Part shown: in pieces, positions 24,749 through 37,375 of the stretch
Layout of the letters: each line of letters starts with the position of its first letter
Numbering within the stretch: position 1 is the stretch's first letter
Translations under genes and position numbers: made by a program
The notes under the pieces: generated by a model
The model's input: the letters and a program-made list of their open reading frames with translations, nothing else
Told to the model about the DNA's origin: nothing
Databases searched by the model: none
Assembly: GCA_001414485.1 (NCBI GenBank)
Contig: LLEY01000017.1
Location: 62,001 to 126,000, forward strand
Length of the DNA: 64,000 nucleotides
DNA from: Calycina herbarum
Taxonomy: Eukaryota > Ascomycota > Leotiomycetes > Helotiales > Pezizellaceae
Reading direction: 5' to 3'

Positions 24749-25505
24749 ATGTCTCTCTACAATCATTGCTCTTCCCCGGGATATCGGAAATACGAGGTTC
24801 CTCAGATCGTATTTCCATCCAGCCACGAGAGCGAGTTCAAAACTTCAAACCCAACAAGACGCCCGATATTACAAACTAATTCTGGCACTTCTCAATTGAG
24901 TGTCTCTACAGCTGCGACATCAGTCTCTGCTTCATCAATTGTCGAAATCAAGGATAGTATAGAAGAAGCTATGTCCACTGCTCTTTTTGGTGAGGTTTTT
25001 AATAGAAGTACAGGTATCTCATTTTTATCTCACGTTTTGCTAGTCTTGTATTTTGTCAAATTCCTCTGCCTCACATTTTTGGATCTTATTCTGAACGAAC
25101 TCATACTTTCATCTCACTCCTCTCACTCCTTTCACCCATAACTTGCATTCTTCCGCTCTCCACCCTCCACCCCACCTAAAAAGACACAAAATCTGACACC
25201 CAAAAACAGAATCCTCTCAGCTCCCAATAAAAAACCACCGCCAATCCCCCACTCACACAAAACGACGAACTCCTCAACAACACCCGAGAAAAACACCCAC
25301 CCCCTCACCCCCCACGACCAATCCAACAAACCACCACCACCACAAAACCCAAGAAAGAGTAAAAAGGATAGTAAAATTCTCCCTCGGAAGTAATGCTTGT
25401 GAAACCGACTCCGAAGAGCAAACCCCAGACAAAAAAGCCCTCTCACCCAAAGAAGCGAGATGGGGGGAGGAACAAAAACCAAAACGAGAGGCGCAAAAAA
25501 GATAA
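24749..25505 (+). CDS. Hypothetical protein, lysine/proline-rich
   Basis: Proposed exons 24749-25013 and 25210-25505 (GTATCT donor, CTGAC branch, CAG acceptor) give 186 aa. ATG 24749 has an AAAA context. Exon 1 encodes a Ser/Thr-rich segment with an acidic helix (IVEIKDSIEEAM). Exon 2 encodes a basic His/Pro/Lys-rich part and VKFSLGSNACETDSEEQTPD, ending in a charged helix. No known domain is recognised. The region 25145-25713 is open in all three plus frames for long stretches, so other splice forms, or a frameshift joining on to the acidic stretch KFEEVEDIEE and a C-terminus at 25713, are possible. Confidence 0.45.
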
Positions 25506-26499
25506 AAGGAAAGGAAAGGGGAAGTTTGAAGAGGTTGAAGATATAGAGGAACCCCCGGAACCAGACCCAGAAACAGAACCTATGAGGAATATCAGATTCA
25601 AAAAGGGTGTTGGTCAAGGTATTGATGGTTTGGGAATAGAGGGGTCGAAGGTGATGAAAAATATTCAGGGACCGCATCATAAAGGTGGGTATTTCAAGGG
25701 GATGAGGGGTTAGGGAAGTAAGGAACTGGACGGATGGGATGAGAAGATTTTTGTTTGGAGTTTGAGGTTTGGGTTTGGGAGTTGGGTTGATGGATGCAGT
25801 GATACCCATATCTAGAAGGATAGCCGTATGGCGTTTGGGAGTGAAAGATACAAGCTTTCTTATATTACAAAATGGAATTTGATTATGTGATTCGTAATTT
25901 TCCTCGGTGCTTGGTGACAAGAAAAAGTAACACACCATCTGGGAGGAGATGGGAAGGGCCTTCAGTATGGCGACCTCCCCACCTCAAATCGACACCCTGG
26001 TATCCATCCCCTCATGCTCAAGTCCTCTGTTCTTGTTATGACAATGCTGTGCAATCTTTACCAAGATAAGAGATACAAACGCAAACGGAAAAGAAGGCAG
26101 TGAGTATTGCTACACCCACAACTCATCGGGCCTCAATGAATACAATCACAGATCACGATAAATCAAACGAGAGGCCAAAGACTAGATGAAAATTATAGTA
26201 CAATCAACATTTCTCATTCATACCACACACTAACACTTCATTCCAGCGCAGATGTGAACATCCTACGCCCCAAATAAACAATAAGGACACCAGTTTTCTA
26301 CTGTACAACCCCATCATCTCTAACGCCACGCTTAATTTCCCAAACAGAGAGAGTCCCAGGTATCCATCAACATTGAAGCTGCCTTCTATCTGGTACATGC
26401 CAGAAGAAAAAAAGATGACAACATCTATAAAAAAAAACGAATATTTTAGGGGAAAAGAACTTTAATACAATTCATATCTTCTTGCTCATCTTGATTCTT
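25506..26499. other. Convergent intergenic region
   Basis: The first 200 bp could encode an extended C-terminus of the upstream gene in frame 1 (see the hypothetical gene). The rest contains the SNT2 3' UTR; T-rich minus-strand tracts near 26430-26470 fit polyadenylation. I see no separate gene. Confidence 0.4.
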
Positions 26500-29400
26500 T
26501 CATGACAACAAGTTACGTAATGATGGACTCGCACTTGCACCACCGTTGACCTGGCCATCTGGTTGTCGGGCATTTGATGGTGGTGGTGGCGGTTGGAAGT
26601 TATTTTCACGAGACTGAACATGGTCCCTATGAAGCGGAGGACTCATCTGCGGTTGCGAAAATGACTGCCGGTGGTGCATTGGTGGATTGTTGTTAGAGAA
26701 AGGATGTTCAGGGGCACGAGGCGGAGGTCCTCCATTGGTCAACTGTTGCGGTGGTTGACGCGTAGAAGAGGCATACGAAGCATACGTGCCATTCTGCATG
26801 TGCATCGAGGGACTCATACTACTATGAGGTGATGGAGGATACCCATTTGGGAGTTGGCCTAGGTGGCCGTTTGAATGTGGCGAAGGTGCCACATTCGAGA
26901 CAGATTGTCGGATTTGATTGTGTCCGTTTAGTGGTTGCTGTGCCACAGGCGGTAGCCGAGGTGAGTGAGCACTATTCAAGTGGTTCACAAGTCCTACAGC
27001 TTGCGTAGCAGGCGAGTGTCGAGGCCAGCTATATGGTGTATTGCTTGGATATGATGGTGCGGGGGCCCATGCATACGGACTGGAGTGAGGTATCGTAGGT
27101 GGCATTTCCTGATCTGGTATAGGTGCCCCAATGTTTTGTGGCATAGCATTTGGAGGTCGTTCTTCTCGTTGAGCCACTGGTGGAGGTGGGGGAGGAATTG
27201 GAGGAGCCGCGGGGGGAGGTGGAGGTGAAGGCTCTCTTTTCAGCTTCTTGTGGTGACATTTGTGGCATTGATATTCGACAACTTCTGGGGGTACTGGCTG
27301 TGTGTTCTGATGTAGAGCAGCAGCAGCAAGGGCAGCATGTCCGGCACTGTCATTCAAGAGTGAGTCGCGAGGAATCTGAGAGTCGTTGACATGCACTCCA
27401 TTGGTTTGGGGCTCGCCAGTAAATTGACCATTAGGGATGTTGTTTTCGGCCGGAGGGAAGGGCCACCATTTTGGACTGATGTCCGTCTCGCAGGTAGCAC
27501 AGATCTTTTCTGGAGAAGCGCTGGACGAATCCTTGGAAAAATCATCAACTTTAATAGCCGACGAAGCACCTCGACCATTGGTCGTGTGTCCATTAGTATT
27601 GGCGGTAGAGGTCCTGCGGTTTGTGGGAGGAGGTGCAGATGCAGGATTGATGATGACCTTGGTGGACTGGTCGACGAGGGTTGCTTTGCGAACAGTTCCA
27701 GTCAACCCCAAGTCAGCCTGCTTATATTTTTGAACGTAAAGTTGAAGTGCATTGATATCAGTGCCGTCCACCAGATCACCAATTTCATGGACAGGTAGCT
27801 TGGTTGGTACGTGCTCCTTGCACCAAACTGCGCCGACCATGATACCAGTTTCTCCGTTAATAGTCACAATGTTGGATTGATCTCTTCGCGATCCTTTCAC
27901 CGGAGTAATATCAAACCCGAGGACAAATCCGGCTTGATGTGCACATTCCACATGCACTAAAAATGTTAGTAGTGATTCTGGTGGTTATAATTACATTACT
28001 TACCTGGAGCTTTGCAAGAATGGCATCCCACGCACGCACCCCCTTTCTTTTTGCATGCCTTGCATATTTCGTCGTACCGAGCTGACGCTATAGACGGAAT
28101 GCCCTCCGATGGCTCAAGAGCTTTCGCATTGCCAAATTTGACCTCAGGGGTGAATACAGCGCAAGTAACGTGAACCCAGTTGTTGTTGGCGGTCCGCTTG
28201 AGAGGCTCCCTAGGATTGACAGGTTTGCTGAATTCCTCTTGTTTTTTCCGGAAGAATTCTGCAGCTTTCAATGCACCCTCACGTTCTATGCGATCCTTCT
28301 CGCGATCCTTCTCGGTCTTCTTCTTATGCGTGGTCTTAGTAGGTGGCAACTCCACAAAATCTCGTTCTGTATACTCGACAGGGCATAGCATGCATTTGTA
28401 TTGCTGGTGGTGTCAGTTTCAGGTGTATATATAGACTTTGATTAGGTACTTACAATAGATACTTGGGGGTTCTTATCGTTGGAGCACATATCGCACATCC
28501 ATTTACTGGGACTCCTATCGCCCACAACTCCGTAACATTGGCGATGGACTGACAACCGGCATTCTTTACAAGCGAGAAGCGTTTCGACGGGAGGCAAGTT
28601 GTTACATATGGCGCAGGGAAGTACCTTTGGCTTAGGTGGCTCGGGAGGCGGAGGTGGTGGTGGAGGTGGCTTCTCCACTGGTGCCTTTTTCTTTTGAACT
28701 GGGGCTTGACTTACAGCCGGCTCTATGAATGGATTGGCGACCTCCGGCTCGGGCACAGTTTTCGCCTTCTTCCTAGGCGGCTCTGCTTGTACAGGCGGGA
28801 TAGTCGGAATTGGCGTGCCATCCGCAGACGATGGACCAGCATATACAGGATTGTCAGGAACGTTGGTAACTTCATTCGCTGCTACGAGTTCCCTTAGAAG
28901 CTCTTCGTCAATCTTACGCTTCCAAGCTTTGCCTCCTGCCTGTGCAATCTTTTTATTTACTTCGTCAGGGTCCTCCCACGGAATTGCATATCGACGCCAC
29001 AGCTCAGCACATCTGCGACACAAAGCGACCATCAATTGGGTGTTGTTCTTGTCTTTTCCGGTTGCTTTGGCACCTGTTGCTTCAGATATCATGCTTCCAG
29101 CCGCTGTATTCGGAGCTCTCCTCCACTGTCGTGATTGTCTCGTGGTACAAAACTTGCACTGGAATCTCCTCTTCTTAACGAAGGCTTTGTCGTTGTCAAA
29201 TGCAGAATCGTCGTATTCATCAGCAACATCATCTTGAAGCTTTCCTGGGGCAGCCGTTGCCTCTGCTTGTTTGGCCTCCTTTTTGCCCTTTCTTCCAGAA
29301 TAATTGCCCCACACCTGCTTGCCACGGTCGGTCTTCTTCCAGGTGTAGTAATACCGGACTACGTTCGCAGCACTCATAGTCTTGACATGTTTCTTGATGC

Positions 29401-31817
29401 TGTGCCATTCTGAGCCGTATTTAGTGACGGCGTCCTCAAACTTCTTTGATTCAAGAGGGCTGAGTTCCGGTTCCTTGAACACCTTCTTGTCGAGATTCTT
29501 CATCGCCTCCAACGCCTTTTTCATATCATATCCGCTCGACTGAAGTGTCTGTAGAGCAACATCCATAGTATTGGTTGTATTTTTTTCGGGTATGTTGTAG
29601 AGTGGTCTTGCAATAGAAACTGCTTCGTCGACATAATCTTTTATCATGTCATTGAGGGCAGCTTCGTCGAGGTTCTCCATGCTAATATCGTTGTCATCAT
29701 CAGGAACAGGTACCAATTGTTGGGCTTGCGGTGCCTTGTAAAGAAGTTTAGCGGTGCATCTGGGATCATCATTGTCGTAGTCCTCCCCTCGGATGGTGTA
29801 TCCAGGCGGTTCGTCCATAACCCACTTTGGTCGATTCTCCCTTGCACGCTTTTCGGCCTCTAATGCAGCGGCGGCATCTTTGGTTTGCTTTGTTTCCTTC
29901 TTCGGGGCCCCGCCTTTCACGTATTTTCGCTTCACTTCTGCCACCTTGACATATTCCACTGGTCTTCCCGGCCAATTTGGCACAGTGACTTGATGCATCT
30001 TACTGACACGAGAGCTTGCTCTGGGGTGCAGACGGTCGTCGGGGTCTAGAGCATCCGTCACTTTGCAATGTTGACCCAAGTACCTCCAGAGCCAATTTGC
30101 TTGTTGGGACTGCTTGTTGGTGCCAACAAGTGAATCATCCTGATTTATAGAACGAGCCGGGCTGGTTGGTCCAGTATTATTAACAACTTCAGTGGCAGCC
30201 GGAGACTCCTCCCCCTCGTTGAGTTCATCGTCGTCTGCCAAATCCGCAATATTGGGCGTATTTCGCGCTTCTAGCTTTTTCGCCTGGGCTTTGCTACATG
30301 GCCCGCAAGCCCAAGCAAACCCGCGGGTGGGCTTTTTCAACAGTGGAGGACTGACACAGCTCATGTGGTAAGTCTCAGAGCATATGGCGCAGTCAACAGC
30401 ATCATCCCTTGGTAATATTGTTAGTAGGCGGATGACGTGTTTAGTGGTGCTGATGGTTTAGACTCACTTGGAACTGTATTCCCCACATCGCCTACACGAT
30501 TTCGATGGGGTAGTAAATGATTTGACACGATTCGCTTCCACAATGATGTATTTCCATCTTTCGTCAAGAACCTTTTTGACATTGGCTGGCACATTGATAA
30601 CCAATCTTGTCGGGATGACGTCGAAAAAACTATGAATGTAACGATCAAAGAGCTTTTCAAACCAGAAGTGATCTGGAGTTTTCCGTAAATCTTGCAGGTT
30701 CTCCACTTCGCTCTTGTGCTTAATTTCACATTTCCCACGAAGCGCAGTGAGTGGATTAACGTCAGAATGCATCGATGCGAAGACTTGACGAAAATCGTTG
30801 ACACTTTTGCCGAGATCTTTGGCTCGATAATACCAATTGAGACGCAGCGCATCTATTGGTTTCGAGCTGTCATTGTCGAGATGAAGGAATTCCATGATTC
30901 TGCCGAGATAGTACGGCTCCCCCGGGGGTTCACAAATGAGGTATACATGATCTATACATTTTGTCAGTTTTCGGAGTGTTTTTTGACTTGCTAAGCAAAA
31001 TCCTGAAGTCCAGCTTACCATTGACTCCCAGAACAGTCCCGTCGTCTGCTACAAGTTTATTGTCTTGTAATCTTCCCCCACAATTTTCGAAAGTTAGCAT
31101 GTTGGTCTCTCGAGCGCCTGCGGCAACTTGCGCGGCCATACTAGCTTTCCGAGTTACAGCTGGTGGTCCGTTATTTGAAGAGGCTTGAGCTGCCGCTGCT
31201 GCATTTTGGCTCGCGGCCTTTCTCTTCTTGGTTTGCGGAGCAGGTGCCGGATGTGCAGAAAAGGTAGAAGTGCCGGGTATTGGGTCTTTGTGGTGATGAG
31301 ACTGGGCTGCTTGCTGCTCAGATTCCGGAGTGAGGGCTGGTATAACAGATTTTCCAGCATCTGGTCCGTTGGATGAGGCCGCCTCGGCAGCCTGTACCGC
31401 TTTGCGCCCTGGTTTCTCTTTTCCAGCTGGGACGACCTCAAATTCTGCATCCATTCCATTATCTTCGGCGTAATTGGGCCTCAGTTTCCCTGCTCTGTTG
31501 CGCGATCGAGTTCCATACTGAACTTCGGCGCCGTGGTCGCCTCCCTCGGTCTCCTTCGTGGGTGGATTCGAGGAATTCGAACTCGACTTTTCCGGCTGTG
31601 ATTCCACAGTAGGTGCATCGATTGCATTTTGAGCGTCGGATTTAGTTGACGAGCTGTTGTTCGCTGAAGTGAAACCGTTCTGCGGAATCCTCGGCGGGGA
31701 CTTGCGCATTTGTTCTCCTTCCACCATCAACGAATCTCCACCATTCCCACCATCGCCTGTCCGGGGAGCTTTGGGAGAGGCTGTAGCGCTCGAATGGCGA
31801 GAAGAAGCCTTGGTCAT
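26500..31817 (-). CDS. SNT2: Snt2-type chromatin reader (BAH, PHD, SANT, PHD, extended PHD)
   Basis: Exons on the minus strand: 31817-31019, 30951-30468, 30407-28454, 28403-28004 and 27956-26500, giving 1697 aa. Order of parts: disordered N-terminus; BAH domain (about 260-400); first PHD finger (CRRCGEYSS...CAICSETYHMSC, about 418-480); ELM2/SANT region with KYGSEWHSIKKHV (about 750); a GATA-like CKFC...CRRC finger; second PHD (CAICNNLPPVETLL) running into an extended PHD (CMLCP...WVHVTCAVF); and a Pro/His-rich tail with another CATC...CHKC pair. In yeast Snt2 works with Ecm5 and the Rpd3 deacetylase in stress-responsive transcription; in filamentous fungi it affects autophagy, growth and virulence. 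ATG 31817 is the first after an in-frame stop; an upstream in-frame GTG at 31850 is unlikely. Confidence 0.93.
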
Positions 31818-32556
31818 GTCGTTCGTTTCCCACGGGCGAGTTCTTGCCACAAATGGTAGCTAAGGGAACAGGAAGCGCCTCCCGCAGGATCGAGATGCGA
31901 GAAGCGCCAGACTGTGAGAGGTTATCGGACGATGGTAAGTAAATATGGGCCCATCAGAGCGTGTATTTACTTCGGTTTTCGCCTAGATGTCACTGAGGAT
32001 TGTAAACAGGCGTGGTTCGGTTTGGCAATGCCTCTTTTGTGTGGTGTTCCGGCGCGCTGGTGGGAAATATCAAGCGGCCTTCAAGGGCAGACGGGACGAG
32101 GCTGCCAATTCCTTGGGAAACTCGAATGAGGATGCACCAGGAACTTGATAGAGCACCAAAAAGTGCAAGTATTGAAGAGGTTTTTTGTAATATGGCTGGC
32201 CCGGGATTTTGGGGGAAAGTTGAAGATTGAGGGAGAAGTTGAGGGTGATGGGCGAAGCAAGAAGACTTGTATTGTAAGAAGTATCCGTCTGGATGGGTGG
32301 AAGGGGTGGAAGACGGAAAGGTACGCTGCAGTTGCGCTAAGGAGCGGTCCGTTTCTGTCATCAGAAAAGCGGCAGGAATCACTGTAAGGGCCATGTATAT
32401 CGCCGAAACGCTTTGCAGGAGCAATTCTGATAAGCAAAGGAGCATTTTGGAGAGTGAGATACTTTCCTTTGATTATTTTATTGACTATTTTGATGCAGTT
32501 GAAAATGGCACTATACATATTGTTGGTGCAGTTTCCCACTGTAGTCTGGCTCGCAG
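31818..32556. other. SNT2 upstream region
   Basis: Promoter and leader of SNT2 (minus strand). Open frames here are short and conflicting. I see no gene. Confidence 0.45.
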
Positions 32557-32764
32557 TAGACAAGAAAGGCGGCAGTACAAGATATTACGCAAATACATTG
32601 GGACAATCGAACTTCACTGTTCCACGCTATCTGGGTTGATATTAGATTGTCCTAAGCATTTAGGTTAATTGACTTGCATTACCCTAGAAACTTGGGACAA
32701 TAAGCTTGGTAGGCAGGTACGAACCTGAAGTATGTACAAGTACTACCGCTGTTAAAGGAAGACT
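32557..32764 (-). repeat. Dispersed repeat family I, copy 3, with inverted ends
   Basis: On the minus strand it begins near TACTTCAGGTTCGTACCTGCC and aligns with the 5464-5666 copy through GTCAATTA, GGACAAT, CAACCC and the far GTACTGCCGCC end. Plus-strand left end GACAAGAAAGGCGGCAGTAC and right end GTACTACCGCTGTTAAAGG form imperfect inverted repeats. Confidence 0.7.
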
Positions 32765-33673
32765 AGGATGGCTGCTGCTTTTGTAATGGAAGCAAGCATG
32801 GGGCGCTGACGGGACGCCGCCAGCATGGCACATGGACCTGGTGGTCCACACATCATGCCCAACTACATACGATCCCCTCATCTCTATTGTCTGCCTCTTT
32901 CTATGCTTTTGTGCTGACATAGATTTCACATTGTGGCACAGAACTTCACCGAGCTACAAGTAGTTATCTTTCGCTACATATATACAAAGAAAAAAAAAGG
33001 GGTTGTTCGGTGAGGCGTACTCCGTGGTCATTCATCTAATCGTAGCTGGGCTGGCCACGGGTGAAAAAAGGGTTGTCCAAAGTCTTTCTTTTTCAATGCC
33101 ATGGAAAGTGGACGGAACCATTTTATCCAATGCCTACAGGCAAGCACTTAGAAGACAGTGGTAATCCGATTATGAAAGCGAGCAATAATTATCTTTCATG
33201 CCACTCCATCGCAAACTCTACTTGTACGCAAAATGTAGTGGGGGGAAGTACAGCGGAGGTAAATCGGTATCTCGCAATCTAGAACCTGACAATCAAATTC
33301 TCAGGTCTACCTGATTTGAATACTCTCTATCACTCCTTTAGGGATAATATTAAAGTTACATGGGTCCTTGCAACTTCTAAGGGCCACGTGTTTTTTTTTT
33401 TCAATGTTTCAGCAATTCAAGAAGTAATCTTCTTATTATTTGTCACAATTGGGGAATTTTGTTTTCAGGACCCCAGCTGCGGAGTTCACTAGGTATATTC
33501 GTTCATTCACCAAGGCGCGCAAAAATGCGCAACTGACAAAGAGTGAATACATTTTTCTCACCCTCCACCTTGTGATTGAATTAACCTAAGTTTGTTGGGA
33601 CAGTTGAAGATACATCAAGCCCACATTCATGATTCCTTCAGACTCTGCTGATTGAAAAGAGCAATATACACCA
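32765..33673. other. 3' flank of the permease gene
   Basis: Noncoding AT-rich sequence. A short tract near 33575-33605 (AACCTAAGTTTGTTGGGACAG) resembles part of family I and may be a worn fragment. Confidence 0.4.
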
Positions 33674-35674
33674 TCACCACAGCTGCAAATAACAAAACAG
33701 CCTCCTCCACGCCGGCCTTGCATAATACTCATCCAACATCCTCACCTCCTCCTCCCTCAAAGTTCTCCTCCCTGTAACCAAATCCGCCTTTGCAGGATCA
33801 ACAATCTTCGTGCGAAAAAACAACTTATACCCCAGATACGAAGTCCCAATAAGTAGCAATCCAAGCATATACTGGAAGAAATTATACACAGAGATAGATT
33901 TTGAATCCTATTTTCGTCAGTACTCATCTCTTTTGGCTAAGGAAAGGATGAAATGAGACTTACCAGAGGCAATATCCCAATATAAATACACCCGATAAGC
34001 GGAAAGATCGAGCCTCCAAAAAGATAAATAGGAGGAAGTGGCCACCATGATGTTTTATAAGCGTACACCTCGCTGAAAAGAGGATCGTTTTGGGCTTTTA
34101 TTGCGGCGCGGAAACGGAAGGATATTATGGCTATGACAAACCAGACACAGAAGAAGGAGGAGGAAATGATTGATACAAGCCAAGTAAAGACCTGTACACC
34201 GGTATCTACTCATAAATTAGCCAGGAGTTGATAAAGGGAATGGGAAGGGGTAACGTACTGCTCAAGTTGATATATGTTAGAATGAAAGCAACAAGAACAG
34301 TAATCGCAATCGCGAATCTAGGTCGTCCCTTTGAATCAACCTTTGCAATGCGTTTATGTATCAATCCAGCATGCGCTAAAGCACGAAGAACACGGGATGC
34401 CGTGTATATCCCTTCTGCTGCTACCGAACCAATGCTGATAATAATTGCAACATTGATGATATCTGGAACTCCTTTGATGCCTGCATCATTCATTGCAATT
34501 ACGAATGGACTGGCAGCAGCGGATGATCCACCTAGAAGTCTTGGATCACTTCCCGAAACGAGAAAGCTGATCAGAATGGTACCGGTGATGTACACAAACG
34601 TTACCCGTGCCGGAACGAGTTTGGTGGCGTGAGCCATGGAATATCGAGGGGAAATGGCTTCTCCGGCCATGATTCCTGTGAATACTTGGTCTCCTGTTGC
34701 CCATATGGCGAGTAATGTGGCGTTTAAAAATCCCTGGTTGTGTTAGAGGGATATTTAGAGGAGGCTTGGAAGTGTAACTAACTCTAAATCCATTTGTGAA
34801 TATGGGAAACGATTGCCATGCTTCAGACCCATGAGCGTGCCCTGTTGGTCCTGCACCGGCGAGAATACAAATAGATGCTACAACGACAAGTAGGAATGCA
34901 GAGATCTTGAGAAGGGAAGCAATGTATTCAAACCATGCGAACCATCGCACCGGAAGAGCAAAGATTACGGTAACAACGAAAATAAATATGGACACTAAAC
35001 CGAAGTCAGTTATTGGTGGGTAGACGTGTAAGCTTTTGATACTCACGCCATACAGCTTTATGAATAGAATCATGAGCCCAATACTGAACCACGATATTAA
35101 ACACCGTAGCTTCCGCAGCAACCACCCCAGTCCAACCTTGCAAATCATTAACTTCAACACCTCTCAGCCAAAAATCGAAGATTACATACCAAGCCACTCC
35201 GCAAATCCTGCAGCAAAGGCAAGACTAGGGTCCACGAATCGATTTGCATAGTCAATAAAATTGCCCGAGGTCGGGAAGGCGATCGTGATCTCAGCGATAG
35301 TAGACAGTACCGCGGTAATCAAGGAACAAACCAACGCATATCCGAGAATTATATTGCCAGCACCACCTTGATGAAGAGCTTTTCCGGTTGCGATGAAGAG
35401 ACCAGAGCCAATGTTAGAACCGAGAGAGATGATCTTTCTCCTTGTCAACTGAGTTTGGGGGAGATGAGATGACGGAAGACGGAAAGAAGGGTTTTACATG
35501 AATATGTCGTGCTGTGAATCCTCTCGTCAACTCTCCATTCTGGCTTGTGGATGAATCAATCTTGTTATGTTCAACATCTCCCGACTTCCTAGTAGATGTG
35601 TTGACCCTCTCAACCATGACGTCTTTCGGACCATGATGTGAGGTCGCTACATTCTGGGGAGTTGGTTGTTCCAT
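33674..35674 (-). CDS. Amino acid permease, yeast amino acid transporter (YAT) family
   Basis: Seven exons on the minus strand (35674-35498, 35448-35190, 35136-35047, 34994-34783, 34733-34259, 34205-33964, 33907-33674) give 562 aa; phase is kept through six introns of 49-56 bp. The hydrophilic N-terminus precedes RKIISLGSNIGSGLFIATG, the first-helix GSGLF motif of the APC superfamily, and about twelve membrane segments follow. EWLGWTG, a helix-3 landmark, is rebuilt only after splicing. Such proteins import amino acids with protons across the plasma membrane; the substrate range cannot be predicted. The C-terminus ends in a charged tail and a Trp. ATG 35674 is the first after an in-frame GTG at 35704. 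Confidence 0.92.
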
Positions 35675-37375
35675 TTGAGCAACAATGGAAGCGGCAGTAA
35701 ACACGAAAAGGAATGGTAAGTAAATTGAAAATTTTGTCTTTTTATTACAGTGTAGATTTCCTCGAGGATGACTGTGATAGAAGACTGGAAGTGAGTCTTA
35801 TTGACCAACGCTTGTTTCCTTATGAAGGAAAGTGCCAGATATAGCGTGAGTAGTGAAAAACTAAAAGCGCTTCAACTTGAGGTATTCGTATGACGCCGAC
35901 ATGTTTTCGAAGAAACTAGAATATAGCTACACGAGTGCGCAGTGAAAGACAGGAGCGCGAATGCACTGGTAAAAACTCAGCGCAATCATTCAGATGTTCT
36001 TGGAAGATTTTAAATATTATCCGAACATCCCAGGAGAATAAGAAGCTAAACTTCTCAATTGCTCCGGGAAAATGTCGCACAATATCTATCTTTAGAGCGA
36101 AGGTTATAGAACATCTCCCCGCCGTACAGCATTCCACAGTGTTTGTTGGGGTAGGTATGAGATCGCGAGGACGAGAAATGGAAAACGTCTTCTCGATAAA
36201 AAAAAGTGGCCCATCCTGAGGTAGTAGGGGTCAGATTCGTGGTCAAAAAAATGGCTGATATTCTTCATTATCCCATTGGAAGGAATAGTTGCAAAGTTAT
36301 CGGGCGACGTCAATGTGAATTAATTTCGGGACGTGCATTGACAAAAGCACAGGTGTGTGTATAGAAGTGGATGTTGCCTGGAAAGTCCGTGCCGATCGAG
36401 TTTAAGATTCTTGATTGGCAGAAACCAGGTGTTTATAGCAAGGATAAGCTAGAGTGTAGAGTGCATGCATCAACCTCGATGGGGAGAGTTGATTTGCCCA
36501 GGAAAACCCATGTAAACCGCCATGCAGCCCATGCAGATGAGACTGGCTGGACTGGTCGTGAGAGCTTGGAACACTGGACTGGTTGCAACTTGCATGTGCA
36601 TGTGCGGGGGAGCTCGAGCGAGATACATGCAGATACAGCGGGTTATGTGTGAAGCAGCTGGCCGACCAAACGACCAAACGACCAGAATAGAGGGAATCTC
36701 TGGGTTTGTTGAGACGATGGAAGGCTCATTGGACTTCTCCATCAACCCGTGAACATTTCAAGATCATTGAATTGGATGGGGATTGTGCAGTATAGTATCT
36801 GATATATGCATGAATTACTAGCCTCGTCCTCTCATTGTCAGCCCTGCATCAACTTGGACTGGACTGGCTGATAGTGGCGTGGCCAACTTTCCATTCTTGT
36901 TTCGACGTACAGTAATGTATGGAACAGACGGCAGGAGACCTGTTGCATGGCGTTGCTTTGCATCAAGCGTCGTCTTCTCTTCTCCTACAACCTCCTGATC
37001 GCGGGCACTTTCACTTTCACTTCACCTTTCAATTGACCAGCAAGAAATCATACGAGTGTTAGTATTCAAGGAGGTGGTGAAGGCACACCTGCAATCAATC
37101 CATCCGGTACACACGCGCGGGGTTGGATAAAACAGACCTGGTGCTGCTCCAACAGCCAGCTTACTTTTTGCAGGAGATCACTTTGGAAAAGATTACTCGT
37201 GGTCTAGGTAGGTAGTCTTGGACCTTGGACCTACTTCCTCCTTCGCTCCTTCCATCATTTAGTCGTTAGTCGACCCTCAGCATACCTACCTACCTCCACT
37301 GCAAGCTCACGAGCCAGCTATTTTCCCGTCATTCCCAAATCAAAAGACATCGTCTTGACCCTGCCTAATGCCATC
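35675..37375. other. Divergent promoter region
   Basis: 1.7 kb between the permease and the CBM48 gene. It contains GACTGGCTGGACTGG-type short repeats near 36540-36590 and 36855-36875, and GGTAGGTA/CCTACCTACC tracts near 37205 and 37283. No gene seen. Confidence 0.45.

Noticed and set aside
25132..25938. 268-codon minus-strand frame rich in Phe/Leu/Gly, resembling a membrane protein
   Set aside because: It is the reverse image of Lys/Pro-rich sequence on the plus strand; its hydrophobicity follows from AAA/CCA codons read backwards, and it has no domain or splice context.
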